In this document: piece by piece, positions 9,315 through 18,643 of the stretch
Layout: every line of letters begins with the position of its first letter
Position numbering within the stretch: the stretch's first letter is position 1
DNA from: Aeoliella mucimassa
GTDB lineage: Bacteria; Planctomycetota; Planctomycetia; Pirellulales; Lacipirellulaceae
Assembly (NCBI RefSeq): GCF_007748035.1
Contig: NZ_CP036278.1
Coordinates: forward strand, 4,898,001-4,962,000
Length of the DNA: 64,000 nucleotides
Reading direction: 5' to 3'
Notes under the pieces: generated by a model
What the model saw: only the letters and a program-made list of their open reading frames with translations
The model's database searches: none
What the model was told of the DNA's origin: nothing
Made by a program: the position numbers and the translations under genes

Positions 9315-9380
9315 GCTGGTTACCCTGGTCACACGCGAAAGAAAAGTCGGCAGCTACTGACGACGAGATTCGTGTTCGCG

Positions 9381-10418
9381 CTAGTCGAACATTTCGTAGT
9401 TCTCAATCGACTCCGGCTGCAGTGCATACGGCCCGCCTGGGCGGTCCATTTGCCATTTTAGTTCTCTGGCCCGTTGGGTGCCAATGACCTGCAGAAGGTG
9501 ATGCGTGCGATGCAGCTTGCGGCTCGAGAGCGTAGGCTGCTTGGTGGAACGACTCGACTTCTCGTTGGCAGGCTCCTGGTTTGCCCGTTGTAGCGATTCG
9601 CCGATCCAGGCGGTCGCCTGATCGCCTGTTGCCACCAAATCCCACAATGCTTCATTGCCCTGCACTGGGTCTTGGCTACCGAGCTGGGTCCACAGCTTGG
9701 AGAGCTGCTCCTCGGTCAGGGTCGGTCGGTTGTCGACTCGGATGTCGAGATTCGTGATCGCCCAGCTGTTGTTGCTGTTCTCGCCGGGTGCTTCGTCGTT
9801 ACGATCGCTAAATTGGCCCGACCAATACATGGCGAACTCGTCGCTCGTGTGCGGCACGACGACGCGGACCGGATAAACCGTTGACCCCAGCCGGCTCCCC
9901 ATGATGCTTCGCTCGAATCCCAAACTGAACGACTCGGACGATCCGGTTCGCGATTCGTAGGGACCGAGTGGGAAGTTGTCGGGGTACGACTGCTGGTGGG
10001 TGCCGATGGGGTCGCAATTGTTAAAGGTGGTATGAATGAGCTGCGGACCACCGACGACGCCCATGTTCCAGAAATCGGGACCATAGGTCGTATTGCTACC
10101 ATCCCACGAGCCAATGACGATCAGGTCGAATCGAATCTCGATCAGCTGGTGCTTGGGGAGTTCTCGCAGTACGAGCGCAACGTATTCGGCTCCGAACTCT
10201 CCGATAAAGTGGCGTTTGCCATTCGGAGTGGTCCCGAAGCGATGGTGCGACAGTTGCACCTGAGGGTATTGCTTGAACTGATCGGCGATGGCGTCCAGAC
10301 TGCCGGTCTTGGCAGTAATCGCCTGCTCTTCGGATAACCCTTGTGCTCTGGCATCGTTGCTAGCAACCGAGCTCCCAACCAACAGAACTGCCAATGCAAT
10401 CAACCAGTACGACTTCAT
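9381..10418 (-). CDS. Secreted hypothetical protein
   Basis: A strong AGGAGG lies before ATG 10418. It opens a classical signal peptide (MKSYWLIALAVLLVGSSVAS) ending in Ala-Arg-Ala. The mature part (about 320 residues) starts with a short helical stretch, continues as a probable beta-sandwich (IEIRFDLIVIGSWDGS, then HTTFNNC) and ends with a charged helical region. The stretch starting at DLIVIGSWDGSNTT recalls lectin-like jelly-roll proteins found in planctomycetes. No catalytic motif is visible, so function is unknown. Confidence 0.75.
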   Translation of the reverse strand: MKSYWLIALAVLLVGSSVASNDARAQGLSEEQAITAKTGSLDAIADQFKQYPQVQLSHHRFGTTPNGKRHFIGEFGAEYVALVLRELPKHQLIEIRFDLIVIGSWDGSNTTYGPDFWNMGVVGGPQLIHTTFNNCDPIGTHQQSYPDNFPLGPYESRTGSSESFSLGFERSIMGSRLGSTVYPVRVVVPHTSDEFAMYWSGQFSDRNDEAPGENSNNSWAITNLDIRVDNRPTLTEEQLSKLWTQLGSQDPVQGNEALWDLVATGDQATAWIGESLQRANQEPANEKSSRSTKQPTLSSRKLHRTHHLLQVIGTQRARELKWQMDRPGGPYALQPESIENYEMFD

Positions 10419-10639
10419 CGTTCCCCTCCTGAAAACTCGTTGAATAGTGCTACTTTTAGCGGGTAGCTTTCGCATTGCCCGTCTGCGAGCGGTTCAGTAT
10501 ATCACACCAGTCGCAGGGGGTGTTAGCAAACATTGCAGTCGTTACCTACGCCCCCCTCTTTGGGTGCCGTTTCATGCAAATTGTGTTAAAAGCAGTGTGG
10601 GCTGACTTTACGCTCGTAGAGCGTGACCTACGATTTTAT

Positions 10640-10885
10640 ATGCCCAAGCTACAAATTATTCCCCTGCCCGACCCCTACGACCCGACGCGCACGCGGCATT
10701 TGATCTGCTGCGATCACGTGGAAGAGGGTACCAAGTTCGTGATGGCGAATCTCGCCACGCGTGAGGCAGCGAGGAAGTGGATTGAGCAACGATTGCCACG
10801 AGTGGTTCCGTCGCCGGTGCCGCAGTTCTTGCGTCGGGCGAACGAGCTGGAACCGGTCGAACTAGAAGCGACCGCTGCTTGCTAA
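10640..10885 (+). CDS. Small hypothetical protein
   Basis: The 81-residue reading begins at ATG 10640 (MPKLQIIPLPDPYDPTRTRH). It has a balanced soluble composition with a likely amphipathic helix (TREAARKWIEQRLPR). The frame is open upstream to 10475, but that part reads like non-coding sequence and lacks a ribosome site. It is divergent from the secreted protein before it and converges on the gene ending at 10901. No family recognised. Confidence 0.5.
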   Translation: MPKLQIIPLPDPYDPTRTRHLICCDHVEEGTKFVMANLATREAARKWIEQRLPRVVPSPVPQFLRRANELEPVELEATAAC

Positions 10886-10900
10886 GAAATTGCGCCGCGT

Positions 10901-11224
10901 TTACTTCGCGCGCAGCGTCACTCGTGTCTTGTACTCACCAAGCGTCTCCGCCCCCTGCTTGGCGTAGAGTTCTACGACGTACTCCATCGGTAAGTCATCG
11001 GTCGCGTAGCAGGGATCCACAATGCGGGCGACGAGCTTGCCATCGTCGGCGTCAGCTAGCGGAAACTCAGCCGGTAGTGTGTGCGAACGCTCGCTGTAAG
11101 GTCCGCGTACCGCCCCGACGACGACCATGCCATCGCCGAGCGGTGGATCGATCACCGGCGTAAGCTCCAGCACGGCCAACGTTTGATCAGCAGTGCGACT
11201 CGCGATGTGAACTCCGTTAATCAA
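10901..11224 (-). CDS. Hypothetical protein translationally coupled to uvrA paralogue
   Basis: The likely start is TTG at 11224, which overlaps the uvrA stop in the sequence TTGATTAA; AGGAAG lies about seven bases upstream. The 107-residue product reads as a beta-rich domain (TLAVLELTPVIDPPLGDGMV, then YVVELYAK and TRVTLRAK). The frame is open further upstream to 11389, but that would lie inside uvrA and lacks a good start. Coupling implies matched production with the UvrA protein, but no functional link is known. Family not recognised. Confidence 0.55.
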   Translation of the reverse strand: MINGVHIASRTADQTLAVLELTPVIDPPLGDGMVVVGAVRGPYSERSHTLPAEFPLADADDGKLVARIVDPCYATDDLPMEYVVELYAKQGAETLGEYKTRVTLRAK

Positions 11225-14081
11225 TGGCTTCTTCCTCGCGACGCGCTTCTTCGATGGAGCGAGCTTGCCGCTCCAAGGCAACTGCCAGCACCCGCCCGGT
11301 AGCCGATTCGGGACACTTGGCAACCTGCTCGGGGGTACCATGGGCCACCACGCGGCCCCCGTCGCCGGCGGCCCCGGGACCGATATCAATGATGTAATCG
11401 GCTGCCTGCAGCAGCGGTACGTTGTGCTCCACCACTAGCACCGAGTGCCCGACATCAATCAGCGCGTCGAAGCAGTCGACCAACTGCACCACATCTGAGA
11501 AATGCAGCCCAGTAGAGGGCTCGTCGAGGATGAACAGCGTGCGTCCACGGCGTTTGGCCGACAGGTAACTAGCGAGCTTGAGCCGCTGGGCTTCGCCGCC
11601 CGACAGGGTGTTGGCTGGTTGGCCGAGTCGAACGTAGTGCAGCCCGACGTCGAGCAGGCACTTGAGTTTCGATTGCAGTTTGTTGTGCCCGCGGAAGAAG
11701 CGGAATGCATCGACGACGGTCATGTCGAGCACTTCGTCGATCGGCACCCCGCGGTAGGCAACATCCAGCACTTCGGGCTTGTAACGTCGACCTTGGCAAT
11801 CGCCGCAGGTCATGTAGACGTCGGCCAGGAACTGCATATCGACTTCAATCTGCCCTGCTCCCTGACAGCGTTCGCACCGCCCACCTTCGACATTGAAGCT
11901 AAAGTGACTTGCAGTGAGACCCTTGAGCGAAGCCTCGGGCTGCTCGGCAAACAAGGCACGAATCGGATCGAACGCTTTGACGTAGGTTACTGGATTGGAA
12001 CGGGGCGAGCGAGCGACCGGCGACTGATCGACGAGCACCACGTCCTCTAACTGACCGCTCCCCAACAGGTCGTCGCACGGAAGCGGCGGGTGATCCGACT
12101 TGCCGCTCGCTTTGTAGAGTCGCTCGGCGAGAGCCGGATAGAGCGTTTGTTGCACCAACGTACTCTTGCCAGCCCCGCTGACGCCAGTCACTGCGGCGAA
12201 CACGCCCAGCGGGAAGTCGACTGTGATGTTCTGTAAGTTGTTACCGCTGGCACCGATGAGGGTGAGCATGCCCGCTTCGGCAGGGCGGCGATTCTCGGAG
12301 TCCCCCAGCAACCGGCGGCCAGCCAGCCAGTCGCCGGTCGGGCTCGACTCGGCAGTCGGCAGTTCGGAAGGAGGCCCCTGGAACACCACCTCGCCCCCCT
12401 CGGTACCTGCAAGCGGGCCGAACTCCACCACCTGGTCCGCGCCGGTGATCAGGGTTTCGTCGTGTTCCACCACCAGCACTGTGTTGCCTCGATCGCGAAG
12501 CTTGCGAATCGAATCAAGCAACCGCAACGAGTCACTGCGATGCAGTCCGCCGGTCGGTTCGTCGAGCACGTAAAGCATGTCGACCAGCGCCGAACCGAGC
12601 GTGGTGGTCATGGCGACGCGCTGAGCTTCGCCGGTGCTGAGCGTGCGGAGCGGACGATTAAGCGTGAGGTAGTCGACTCCCACTTCGGCCAGATAGCCCA
12701 ACCTTGGCAGAATGTCGGCCAATAGCGGCTTGGCGATCGCTCGGCGAGTTTCGTCGAGTTCGAGCGACTCGAGCCAGGCGAGGGCTTCGCGGATTTCCAT
12801 ACCGTACAGCTCGGCCAGATTTCGGCCATCGACTTTCACGGCCAGGGCTTCGGGGCGGAGACGCGCGCCGCCGCAGGTGGGACAATCGCGGTACGAACGC
12901 CAGCGGCTCAGGAACACCCGCAGGTGCATCTTGTACTTCCGTTTCTCTAGCCAGCGAAAGAATCCGGCAAGCCCGCCGAAATCGCGTTCCGGCACCCCTT
13001 CGGCGACGATTCGCTTTTCCTCCTCGGTCAGCTCCGAGTAAGGCACATCGATCCGCAGCTTGTAATCGTCGGCCAACGCGAGCAGCTCTTGCAACTCGTG
13101 AGCGTAGGCCGGGGTGTTCCACGGGGCGACCGCTCCCTCCTTGAGGGTCTTCGATTCGTCGGGCACTACTTTGCCCATATCGATTTCCGACACGCTGCCG
13201 AAGCCTTCGCACTCGGTGCACGCACCCAGCGGGCTGTTGAAATCGAGCAGACGAGGCTCAGGCCGCACCGCATCGCGATCGCAGGCCGCGCAGTGCAGGT
13301 CGGTCTTGTAGTCGCGACGGTGCCAACGCCGACCATCAATGTCGGTGGTACCGTCGTCGGCTTGCCAGAGAATGACGCAACTGCCGTGACCTTGATCCAA
13401 GGCCGACTCAATCGACTCCTGCGCTCGCCCTTCGCCAAGATTCCCCGTAGAGAGTCGGTCGACAATCACCAGCACTTCGTCAGCGGCCGCGAGTTGCTGC
13501 GGATCGATGTCGTCCACCGTGGTGGTGGTGCCATTCACGATCACACGCAGGAACCCTGCTTGCCGCAGGTCGTCGATCATCAGACTGGCGTCGTCAATTT
13601 CGACCGAAGCCAGTACGTACGCGACCATGAGCCGCAGGCCTTCAGGCAGGTCGGCCACCTTCAGTGCGATCGACTCGGGTGAGTGTTCCTCGACCCGCCG
13701 ACCGCATTCGGTGCAATACACCTTGCCGATCCGAGCAAATAACAATCGCAGGTAGTCGGCCACCTCGGTGGTGGTTGCGACCGTGGTACGGTTCGACCGG
13801 CTTTGGTTCTGCTGCGTTACCGCGATGGTCGGCGGCACGCCTTCGATCTGGTCGACGTCGGGCTTGTCGAGCTGTTCGAGAAACTGTCGGGTATAGGCCG
13901 AGAAGCTCTCGATGTACCGCCGCTGCCCTTCGGCGTGGAGCGTATCGATCGCCATACTGGTCTTCCCGCTACCAGAAACGCCGCAAAAAACGGTGAGCTG
14001 CCCGCGGGCGACGTCGAGGTCGACCTCACGCAGATTGTGGGTGCGTGCTCCGCGAACAATGATGGGGGCCGTAGGCTTCAT
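11217..14081 (-). CDS. uvrA: UvrA-like excinuclease ABC subunit A
   Basis: The 954-residue product has the full UvrA plan. It holds two ABC ATPase modules (Walker A GVSGSGKT near residue 34 and GVSGAGKS in the second half) and two signatures (LSTGEAQR and LSGGEAQR). Cys-rich zinc elements are present (CTECGRR, CAACDRD, CTECEGFG, CPTCGG and the second-half pair CERCQG/CGDCQG). UvrA scans DNA for bulky damage and loads UvrB in nucleotide excision repair. Several normally conserved spots are altered: Walker A ends KT, and the stretch TQQNQSRSNRTTVAT replaces the usual DQKTTSRNPRSTVGT. It may therefore be a second UvrA class rather than the main one. ATG 14081 fits the conserved N-terminus. Confidence 0.88.
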   Translation of the reverse strand: MKPTAPIIVRGARTHNLREVDLDVARGQLTVFCGVSGSGKTSMAIDTLHAEGQRRYIESFSAYTRQFLEQLDKPDVDQIEGVPPTIAVTQQNQSRSNRTTVATTTEVADYLRLLFARIGKVYCTECGRRVEEHSPESIALKVADLPEGLRLMVAYVLASVEIDDASLMIDDLRQAGFLRVIVNGTTTTVDDIDPQQLAAADEVLVIVDRLSTGNLGEGRAQESIESALDQGHGSCVILWQADDGTTDIDGRRWHRRDYKTDLHCAACDRDAVRPEPRLLDFNSPLGACTECEGFGSVSEIDMGKVVPDESKTLKEGAVAPWNTPAYAHELQELLALADDYKLRIDVPYSELTEEEKRIVAEGVPERDFGGLAGFFRWLEKRKYKMHLRVFLSRWRSYRDCPTCGGARLRPEALAVKVDGRNLAELYGMEIREALAWLESLELDETRRAIAKPLLADILPRLGYLAEVGVDYLTLNRPLRTLSTGEAQRVAMTTTLGSALVDMLYVLDEPTGGLHRSDSLRLLDSIRKLRDRGNTVLVVEHDETLITGADQVVEFGPLAGTEGGEVVFQGPPSELPTAESSPTGDWLAGRRLLGDSENRRPAEAGMLTLIGASGNNLQNITVDFPLGVFAAVTGVSGAGKSTLVQQTLYPALAERLYKASGKSDHPPLPCDDLLGSGQLEDVVLVDQSPVARSPRSNPVTYVKAFDPIRALFAEQPEASLKGLTASHFSFNVEGGRCERCQGAGQIEVDMQFLADVYMTCGDCQGRRYKPEVLDVAYRGVPIDEVLDMTVVDAFRFFRGHNKLQSKLKCLLDVGLHYVRLGQPANTLSGGEAQRLKLASYLSAKRRGRTLFILDEPSTGLHFSDVVQLVDCFDALIDVGHSVLVVEHNVPLLQAADYIIDIGPGAAGDGGRVVAHGTPEQVAKCPESATGRVLAVALERQARSIEEARREEEAID

Positions 14082-14239
14082 ACAATTGGCGTAGGGACCG
14101 ACTAGCAAAACGGTTTATGATAAGCCGTAGGCCGACTCGCTGCCAGACTGCTGGCAGGCGTTCCGCCATGATGCGGCCAGACGTTGCGGGCCGGAAAAAT
14201 GCCCCTCATTCAGCGCAAACCCCAGCACACAAACCTCCG

Positions 14240-15049
14240 ATGACCGAACCTGCCGCGACTCCGATCGAAGTGAAAGTAACCGCTCCGGTGGGCACGATCC
14301 TGCTAAATGGTCCCGAGCAGGGCAATACACTTTCGCGGCAAACACTCGCTGAGCTGGCGACCGCCATCCAGGACCTGCACCGTGACAGCCGCGCGCGAGC
14401 GATCGTGCTCACCGGCGCCGGCGACACCTTTACCACCGGGCACGACCTGGTGGAGATGGCCCGCGACCACGAAACCAAGCCCGATAATGCGGTAGAGTTG
14501 CACCAGCAATGGGGCGACCAGGCCGACGACGTGCAACAACTGTTGGCCGAACTATTGGAGTTTCCCAAGCCGGTGATCGCGGCCGTCAATGGCCCCGTGG
14601 CTGGGCTGGGAGTCGCGCTGCTCATGGCGAGCGACATGGTGCTGGCCTGCGACACGGCTGAACTCTCGCTGCCCGAAGCGAAGCAGGGTCTAGTCGCTGG
14701 GCTCACCGCGCCGCTGGTTGCGTATCGGACTAATGCGGCAATCGCTGCGCGGTTGGCGGTGTTGGGACAAACGTTGGAAGCTGTGGAAGCCCATCGACTC
14801 GGGCTATACCACGAAATCGTACCGCAACACTTATTGTGGGCGCGAGCGATGGAACTTGGCTCGGCGGCCGCGACGGCTTCGCCGCAAGCGGTGAGCTTAA
14901 CCAAACGGTTGCTTATGGAGACCATTGGAGAGAAACTACTTACCGACCTGGCCAGTGGCTCGATTGCCTTGGCCACGTCGCGAACCACCCCCGCGGCCGA
15001 AGAGGGACTAAAAGCAGCGGCCGAGGGACGTGAACCAGTGTGGGATTAA
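14240..15049 (+). CDS. Enoyl-CoA hydratase/isomerase family protein
   Basis: The 269-residue product is a crotonase fold. It has the oxyanion-hole segments TGAGDTFTTGHDL and NGPVAGLGVALLMASD and the following helix with SLPEAKQGLVAGL. Family members hydrate or isomerise acyl-CoA esters. One of the two classical catalytic Glu positions appears kept (LPEAKQG); the other is not evident, so the exact reaction is open. ATG 14240 is chosen because the encoded MTEPAATPIEV leads straight into the fold; upstream codons read as non-coding. It is divergent from uvrA. Confidence 0.82.
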   Translation: MTEPAATPIEVKVTAPVGTILLNGPEQGNTLSRQTLAELATAIQDLHRDSRARAIVLTGAGDTFTTGHDLVEMARDHETKPDNAVELHQQWGDQADDVQQLLAELLEFPKPVIAAVNGPVAGLGVALLMASDMVLACDTAELSLPEAKQGLVAGLTAPLVAYRTNAAIAARLAVLGQTLEAVEAHRLGLYHEIVPQHLLWARAMELGSAAATASPQAVSLTKRLLMETIGEKLLTDLASGSIALATSRTTPAAEEGLKAAAEGREPVWD

Positions 15050-15093
15050 GCGAACGTCATCCAATCAACACTCACGCGAGGGGGAGTCGTTTC

Positions 15094-15867
15094 ATGGCTG
15101 ATACTCAAAGCTCATCCGAAAACCCTTTTCACAGCAGTGAAACAGGCCACGGTCATCACGGCCGTCCACTCTGGCTGAAAGCCCTGCTGTTCTTTGCCAT
15201 TGTGCTCTTGCCAGTCGCCGTGATTGCGGTGCTGCTACTCCCCGCGGGACGTACTGGCCGTGGGGTGCCTGATGCAGCAATCTGCGCTGGCAACGTTCGG
15301 CAGATTTCCCTGGCACTCATCAACTACCGCGAGGTGCATGGAGTGTTCCCTCCCGCTTACACGGTCGACGAAGAGGGCAATCCGCTCCATAGTTGGCGAA
15401 CCTTAATTCTTCCTTACCTGGAGCAGATGGAGCTGTACGATCAAATCGATCTGACTAAGCCTTGGGACGATCCCGTCAATGCAGATGCCAGGAAAGCAAA
15501 CGTTTGGATCTACCAATGCCCGGCTGAATCAAGCGATGTCTCCACCCACACGAATTACGTGGCAGTTGTGGGAGACGATTGCATCTTTAGCGGAAGCACT
15601 CCCTGCAATCTAGCCGAAATCACCGATCTGCTGAGCGAAACCCTGCTGGTAGTCGAGGTCAACAACCAGACGATAGAGTGGATGGAGCCACGCGATATCT
15701 CGCTCCAAGAGCTGCTGAAGCTGCCAGGGGAAGGCCATTTGCCTCACTCGCGTAGCATTCACGTTGGTTACGCCGACGGGAGCGTTGCACAAGTCGACAC
15801 CGATTTCGCCAGCAAAACACTTCGCGTTATGGCGACAAAAGCAGGCGAAGAGAAGATCAACGAGTAA
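15094..15867 (+). CDS. DUF1559 family protein, paralogue 1
   Basis: A 257-residue protein with a cytoplasmic N-terminal tail (about 30 residues), one transmembrane helix (about 31-50) and a DUF1559 domain outside. Typical family segments are NVRQISLALINYREVHGVFP, then LHSWRTLILPYLEQM, and the C-terminal HVGYADGSVAQVD. DUF1559 proteins are abundant in planctomycetes and normally carry a type IV prepilin leader. Here there is no G-F-T-L-x-E cleavage motif, so it is an anchored variant. GAGGGGG upstream supports ATG 15094. It forms a tandem pair with the next gene. Confidence 0.88.
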   Translation: MADTQSSSENPFHSSETGHGHHGRPLWLKALLFFAIVLLPVAVIAVLLLPAGRTGRGVPDAAICAGNVRQISLALINYREVHGVFPPAYTVDEEGNPLHSWRTLILPYLEQMELYDQIDLTKPWDDPVNADARKANVWIYQCPAESSDVSTHTNYVAVVGDDCIFSGSTPCNLAEITDLLSETLLVVEVNNQTIEWMEPRDISLQELLKLPGEGHLPHSRSIHVGYADGSVAQVDTDFASKTLRVMATKAGEEKINE

Positions 15868-15924
15868 GTCTCTCTATCGCAAGATGAAGCTAGCGACTCC
15901 CATTCCACTTTGACAGGCACAACA

Positions 15925-16692
15925 ATGTCGCCCCACCTACCCGAAGAAGACAACCCCTACCGTAGCACCGACGATGCTCACCCTCAGCCGGCGAGCCTCA
16001 AGACCAAGTTCATTCGGACGGGACTTCTGATCGCGGTGCTGATGCTGATTGTGGTTCCGCTGTTGATGCCAGCAGTACGCAGTGCCCGCCCTGCTGCCTA
16101 TCGGAATCAATGCATTAACAACGTCAAACAATTGAACCTGGCGATCTTGGGCTACGAATCGAAGCATGGTGAGCTCCCCCCTGCCTACTCGGTCGACGAA
16201 CAAGGAAACCCGCTCCACAGTTGGCGCACGCTGATCTTGCCTTACCTTGCAGGGGAAACGGTATCTGAGAAGATCGATCTGACCAAACCATGGGACCACG
16301 AGACCAACGCCATCGCTCGACGGACAACCCTTTATGAATACAAATGCCCCATGGACGCTGTCGACGACAATTACACCAGCTACGTAGCCGTGACCGGTGC
16401 CGAGTGTGTTTTCAACGGAAGTACTCCCTGCAAGCTAAGCGAAATCACGGATGGCAGCAGTAGCACACTGCTGCTTGTCGAACTGACTGGCAGTCAGATC
16501 GAGTGGATGGAACCACGCGATATCACCCTGAAAGAACTGCTCGCGATCACCGAGGAGTCGGAAGCCAACCATCATGGAGTATTCATCGTCGGATACGTTG
16601 ACGGGCACTCCGAATTGATTGAAGTCGACATCGACCACGAAGTGCTGCGGGCGATGGCTACCAAGGCGGGCGGGGAGAAGCTGGGGGAGTGA
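15925..16692 (+). CDS. DUF1559 family protein, paralogue 2
   Basis: The protein is closely related to the one encoded 57 bases upstream. It shares the same tail-helix-domain layout and segments such as NPLHSWRTLILPYL, FNGSTPCKLSEITD and QIEWMEPRDITLKELL, so a recent tandem duplication is likely. The helix (about residues 33-52) is followed by NQCINNVKQLNLAILGYESK. No prepilin cleavage site is present. ATG 15925 has AGGC upstream; an in-frame TTG at 15910 is less likely. It ends six bases from the convergent DUF2306 gene. The role is unknown. Confidence 0.87.
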   Translation: MSPHLPEEDNPYRSTDDAHPQPASLKTKFIRTGLLIAVLMLIVVPLLMPAVRSARPAAYRNQCINNVKQLNLAILGYESKHGELPPAYSVDEQGNPLHSWRTLILPYLAGETVSEKIDLTKPWDHETNAIARRTTLYEYKCPMDAVDDNYTSYVAVTGAECVFNGSTPCKLSEITDGSSSTLLLVELTGSQIEWMEPRDITLKELLAITEESEANHHGVFIVGYVDGHSELIEVDIDHEVLRAMATKAGGEKLGE

Positions 16693-16698
16693 GTTTGG

Positions 16699-17355
16699 CT
16701 ATTTCGCCAAAGAGGTACGGGCGACTTGGGGCGCTCGTCGTCGGCTGCGGAGATAGAGTTCGACCACCACGAGCGGAGCGATCCACGACACCCAGACCGA
16801 CAGCGGGTAGTTGCCTTGCAGTTGCAGCCACTCGGTCGTGCCTGCTATCAGGCGTAGCACGATCGACGAGGCGAGCAGGGCGAAGGTTCGCAGCATCCAC
16901 CGCCGGTGGGCATCCATGCGTCCTGCCACAGCAGCCCTCCATCCCAGCAGGATGCTCACCGCGGTTAGCATCGCAAGCGTTGCCAGTCCCACTGCAGCGA
17001 TCACACCGCTCATCGCCCAGTACGACATCACCAGCCCGCTAGGGCAAAGCAGCAGCAACACAGCGGCCACCTGCACTTGCCCCATTGTGCGATGCCCTTT
17101 CGGCCAGCGACTGCGGAGCGTTTCGCTCATCAGTAGCGTGCCTAGCACCAAAGTCACCGGCCCCGCGATCAAATGAGCGTAGAACGCCCATTGGTAGATG
17201 CCAAAGAAGTAGCCTTGCCGGCCGAGCAGAAAGACCGCGTGAAAGTTCGGCGGTAAGTAGTCGGGGTAGTTCGCCAGGATGCCGACGGTGCCAATAGCGA
17301 TCGTGGCGAATAGCACGACCTTCCAGTACGGCATCTCTAGCAATTGGCGGAGCAT
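16699..17355 (-). CDS. DUF2306 multi-pass membrane protein
   Basis: The 218-residue product has about six hydrophobic helices. It shows the DUF2306 features HAVFLLGRQGYFFGIYQWA, then HRTMGQVQVAA and the C-terminal HRRWMLRTFALLASSIVLR. The conserved His residues in this family suggest metal or haem contact, but the function is not established. The metallophosphoesterase gene ends 78 bases upstream on the same strand, so the two may be transcribed together. Confidence 0.78.
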   Translation of the reverse strand: MLRQLLEMPYWKVVLFATIAIGTVGILANYPDYLPPNFHAVFLLGRQGYFFGIYQWAFYAHLIAGPVTLVLGTLLMSETLRSRWPKGHRTMGQVQVAAVLLLLCPSGLVMSYWAMSGVIAAVGLATLAMLTAVSILLGWRAAVAGRMDAHRRWMLRTFALLASSIVLRLIAGTTEWLQLQGNYPLSVWVSWIAPLVVVELYLRSRRRAPQVARTSLAK

Positions 17356-17433
17356 GTGTAGCTATAGCGATTGAGGAATCACGACGAGTTGGCACTGCCA
17401 TGGTAGCAAGTCGTGCTCGGCGACCGCCAGTCG

Positions 17434-18594
17434 CTACGCCTTGCGGAGCGTGATCAGATTGAGCTCGGGGGCGCAGTTCCAGCGAATTGGCGACATCGAT
17501 CCGGTGCCAGGCGTTACGTGCATGACCGTCGTCGGCGAGCGAAACACGCCGGCCGTGTAGCGGGTGCCATAAATGCTGGGGGAAAGTAGCGCCCCGATGA
17601 TCGGGAAGCGAACCTGCCCGCCATGGTTATGCCCCGCCAGGGCGACGTGGAACCCATTTCCTTGCGCCCAGGCAAAGTTGTCGGGCGTGTGCAACAGGGC
17701 GATTCGCAGCGTTTCGTTTGCACCGTTGCTAGGAGGAACCAGCGGCGGGGGGCTGAACCAGGGAGTCTCGTTGCCTGCGATCAGGCAGGTACCACGTTCG
17801 ATCCGGATGCGTTCGCAGCGACAACCGACGTCGAGGAACCCAATCGCAGTGAGTCGCCGCCGCACTTCGTCGGGGCCAGCCTTTACGTCATGATTACCGA
17901 GCACGAACAGGCGGGCGTCGCGTGCTTCGAGCCGGCCGAGCGTCTGCTCGACCCAATCGTAGCAGCAAGGTCGTTCGACGATGTCGCCGGTGATCACCAC
18001 CAGATCGCCTTGCCAGTCGTTCGCGTAGTCGACCATCGTGTCGTAGTAGGCTTGCTTGATGCGCCCCGACATATGCAGGTCGGACAGGTGCACGATCTTC
18101 AGCCCCTCGAAGGCCGCTGGCAGGTTTGGCACCAGCAGCTCCATCTCCACGCACTCCGGCGACACCACTTGGTTGCCTGGTAGCGCGCCGAGCTTCTGGG
18201 GAACTCCCTCAGCGAGAAGTTCGCTGGAGTCCTCGACCTTCATATCCAGCGGCATGCGCGTCACCTGCCCGGTACCGCCTCGGCGTTCGGGGTGCAACCA
18301 TCGCCAGGTGTTATGAGCAAACATCAGCCCCGCGGCCGCTACGGAGGCCCATCCCCAACCTTGCACGAGCCACTCCGGCAGCGCGGGCAAGTAGGCGACC
18401 GAATTAGTTCCCGCGGCAAACAGCGCCAGCGGCCAGGCAGCCACGGCTACCGCCAGCAGGCAGATCAGCATCAGCACATCGACGAACTTGCGATTCCAGC
18501 CATACGCGTGGGTGCGATTGATCACGGCCACCCAGAAGGTGAAATTGCCACCCATGGCCACTAAAAAAAGAAGCAAACGGACAAACATCGACAT
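17434..18594 (-). CDS. Membrane-anchored metallophosphoesterase
   Basis: The 386-residue protein has about four N-terminal hydrophobic segments, then a calcineurin-like phosphoesterase domain from about residue 160. Metal-site motifs are all present in order: LKIVHLSDLHMSG, VVITGDIVE, FVLGNHDVKAG and ALAGHNHGGQV. This layout matches YkuE-type enzymes that act on lipid or nucleotide phosphoesters near the membrane; the substrate is unknown. M1 at 18594 and M3 at 18588 are both usable starts. Confidence 0.87.
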   Translation of the reverse strand: MSMFVRLLLFLVAMGGNFTFWVAVINRTHAYGWNRKFVDVLMLICLLAVAVAAWPLALFAAGTNSVAYLPALPEWLVQGWGWASVAAAGLMFAHNTWRWLHPERRGGTGQVTRMPLDMKVEDSSELLAEGVPQKLGALPGNQVVSPECVEMELLVPNLPAAFEGLKIVHLSDLHMSGRIKQAYYDTMVDYANDWQGDLVVITGDIVERPCCYDWVEQTLGRLEARDARLFVLGNHDVKAGPDEVRRRLTAIGFLDVGCRCERIRIERGTCLIAGNETPWFSPPPLVPPSNGANETLRIALLHTPDNFAWAQGNGFHVALAGHNHGGQVRFPIIGALLSPSIYGTRYTAGVFRSPTTVMHVTPGTGSMSPIRWNCAPELNLITLRKA

Positions 18595-18643
18595 GATGAC
18601 GATCGAGCGAGGGCAAGTGATGCGGAAAGGTTCGCGGCGAGGA

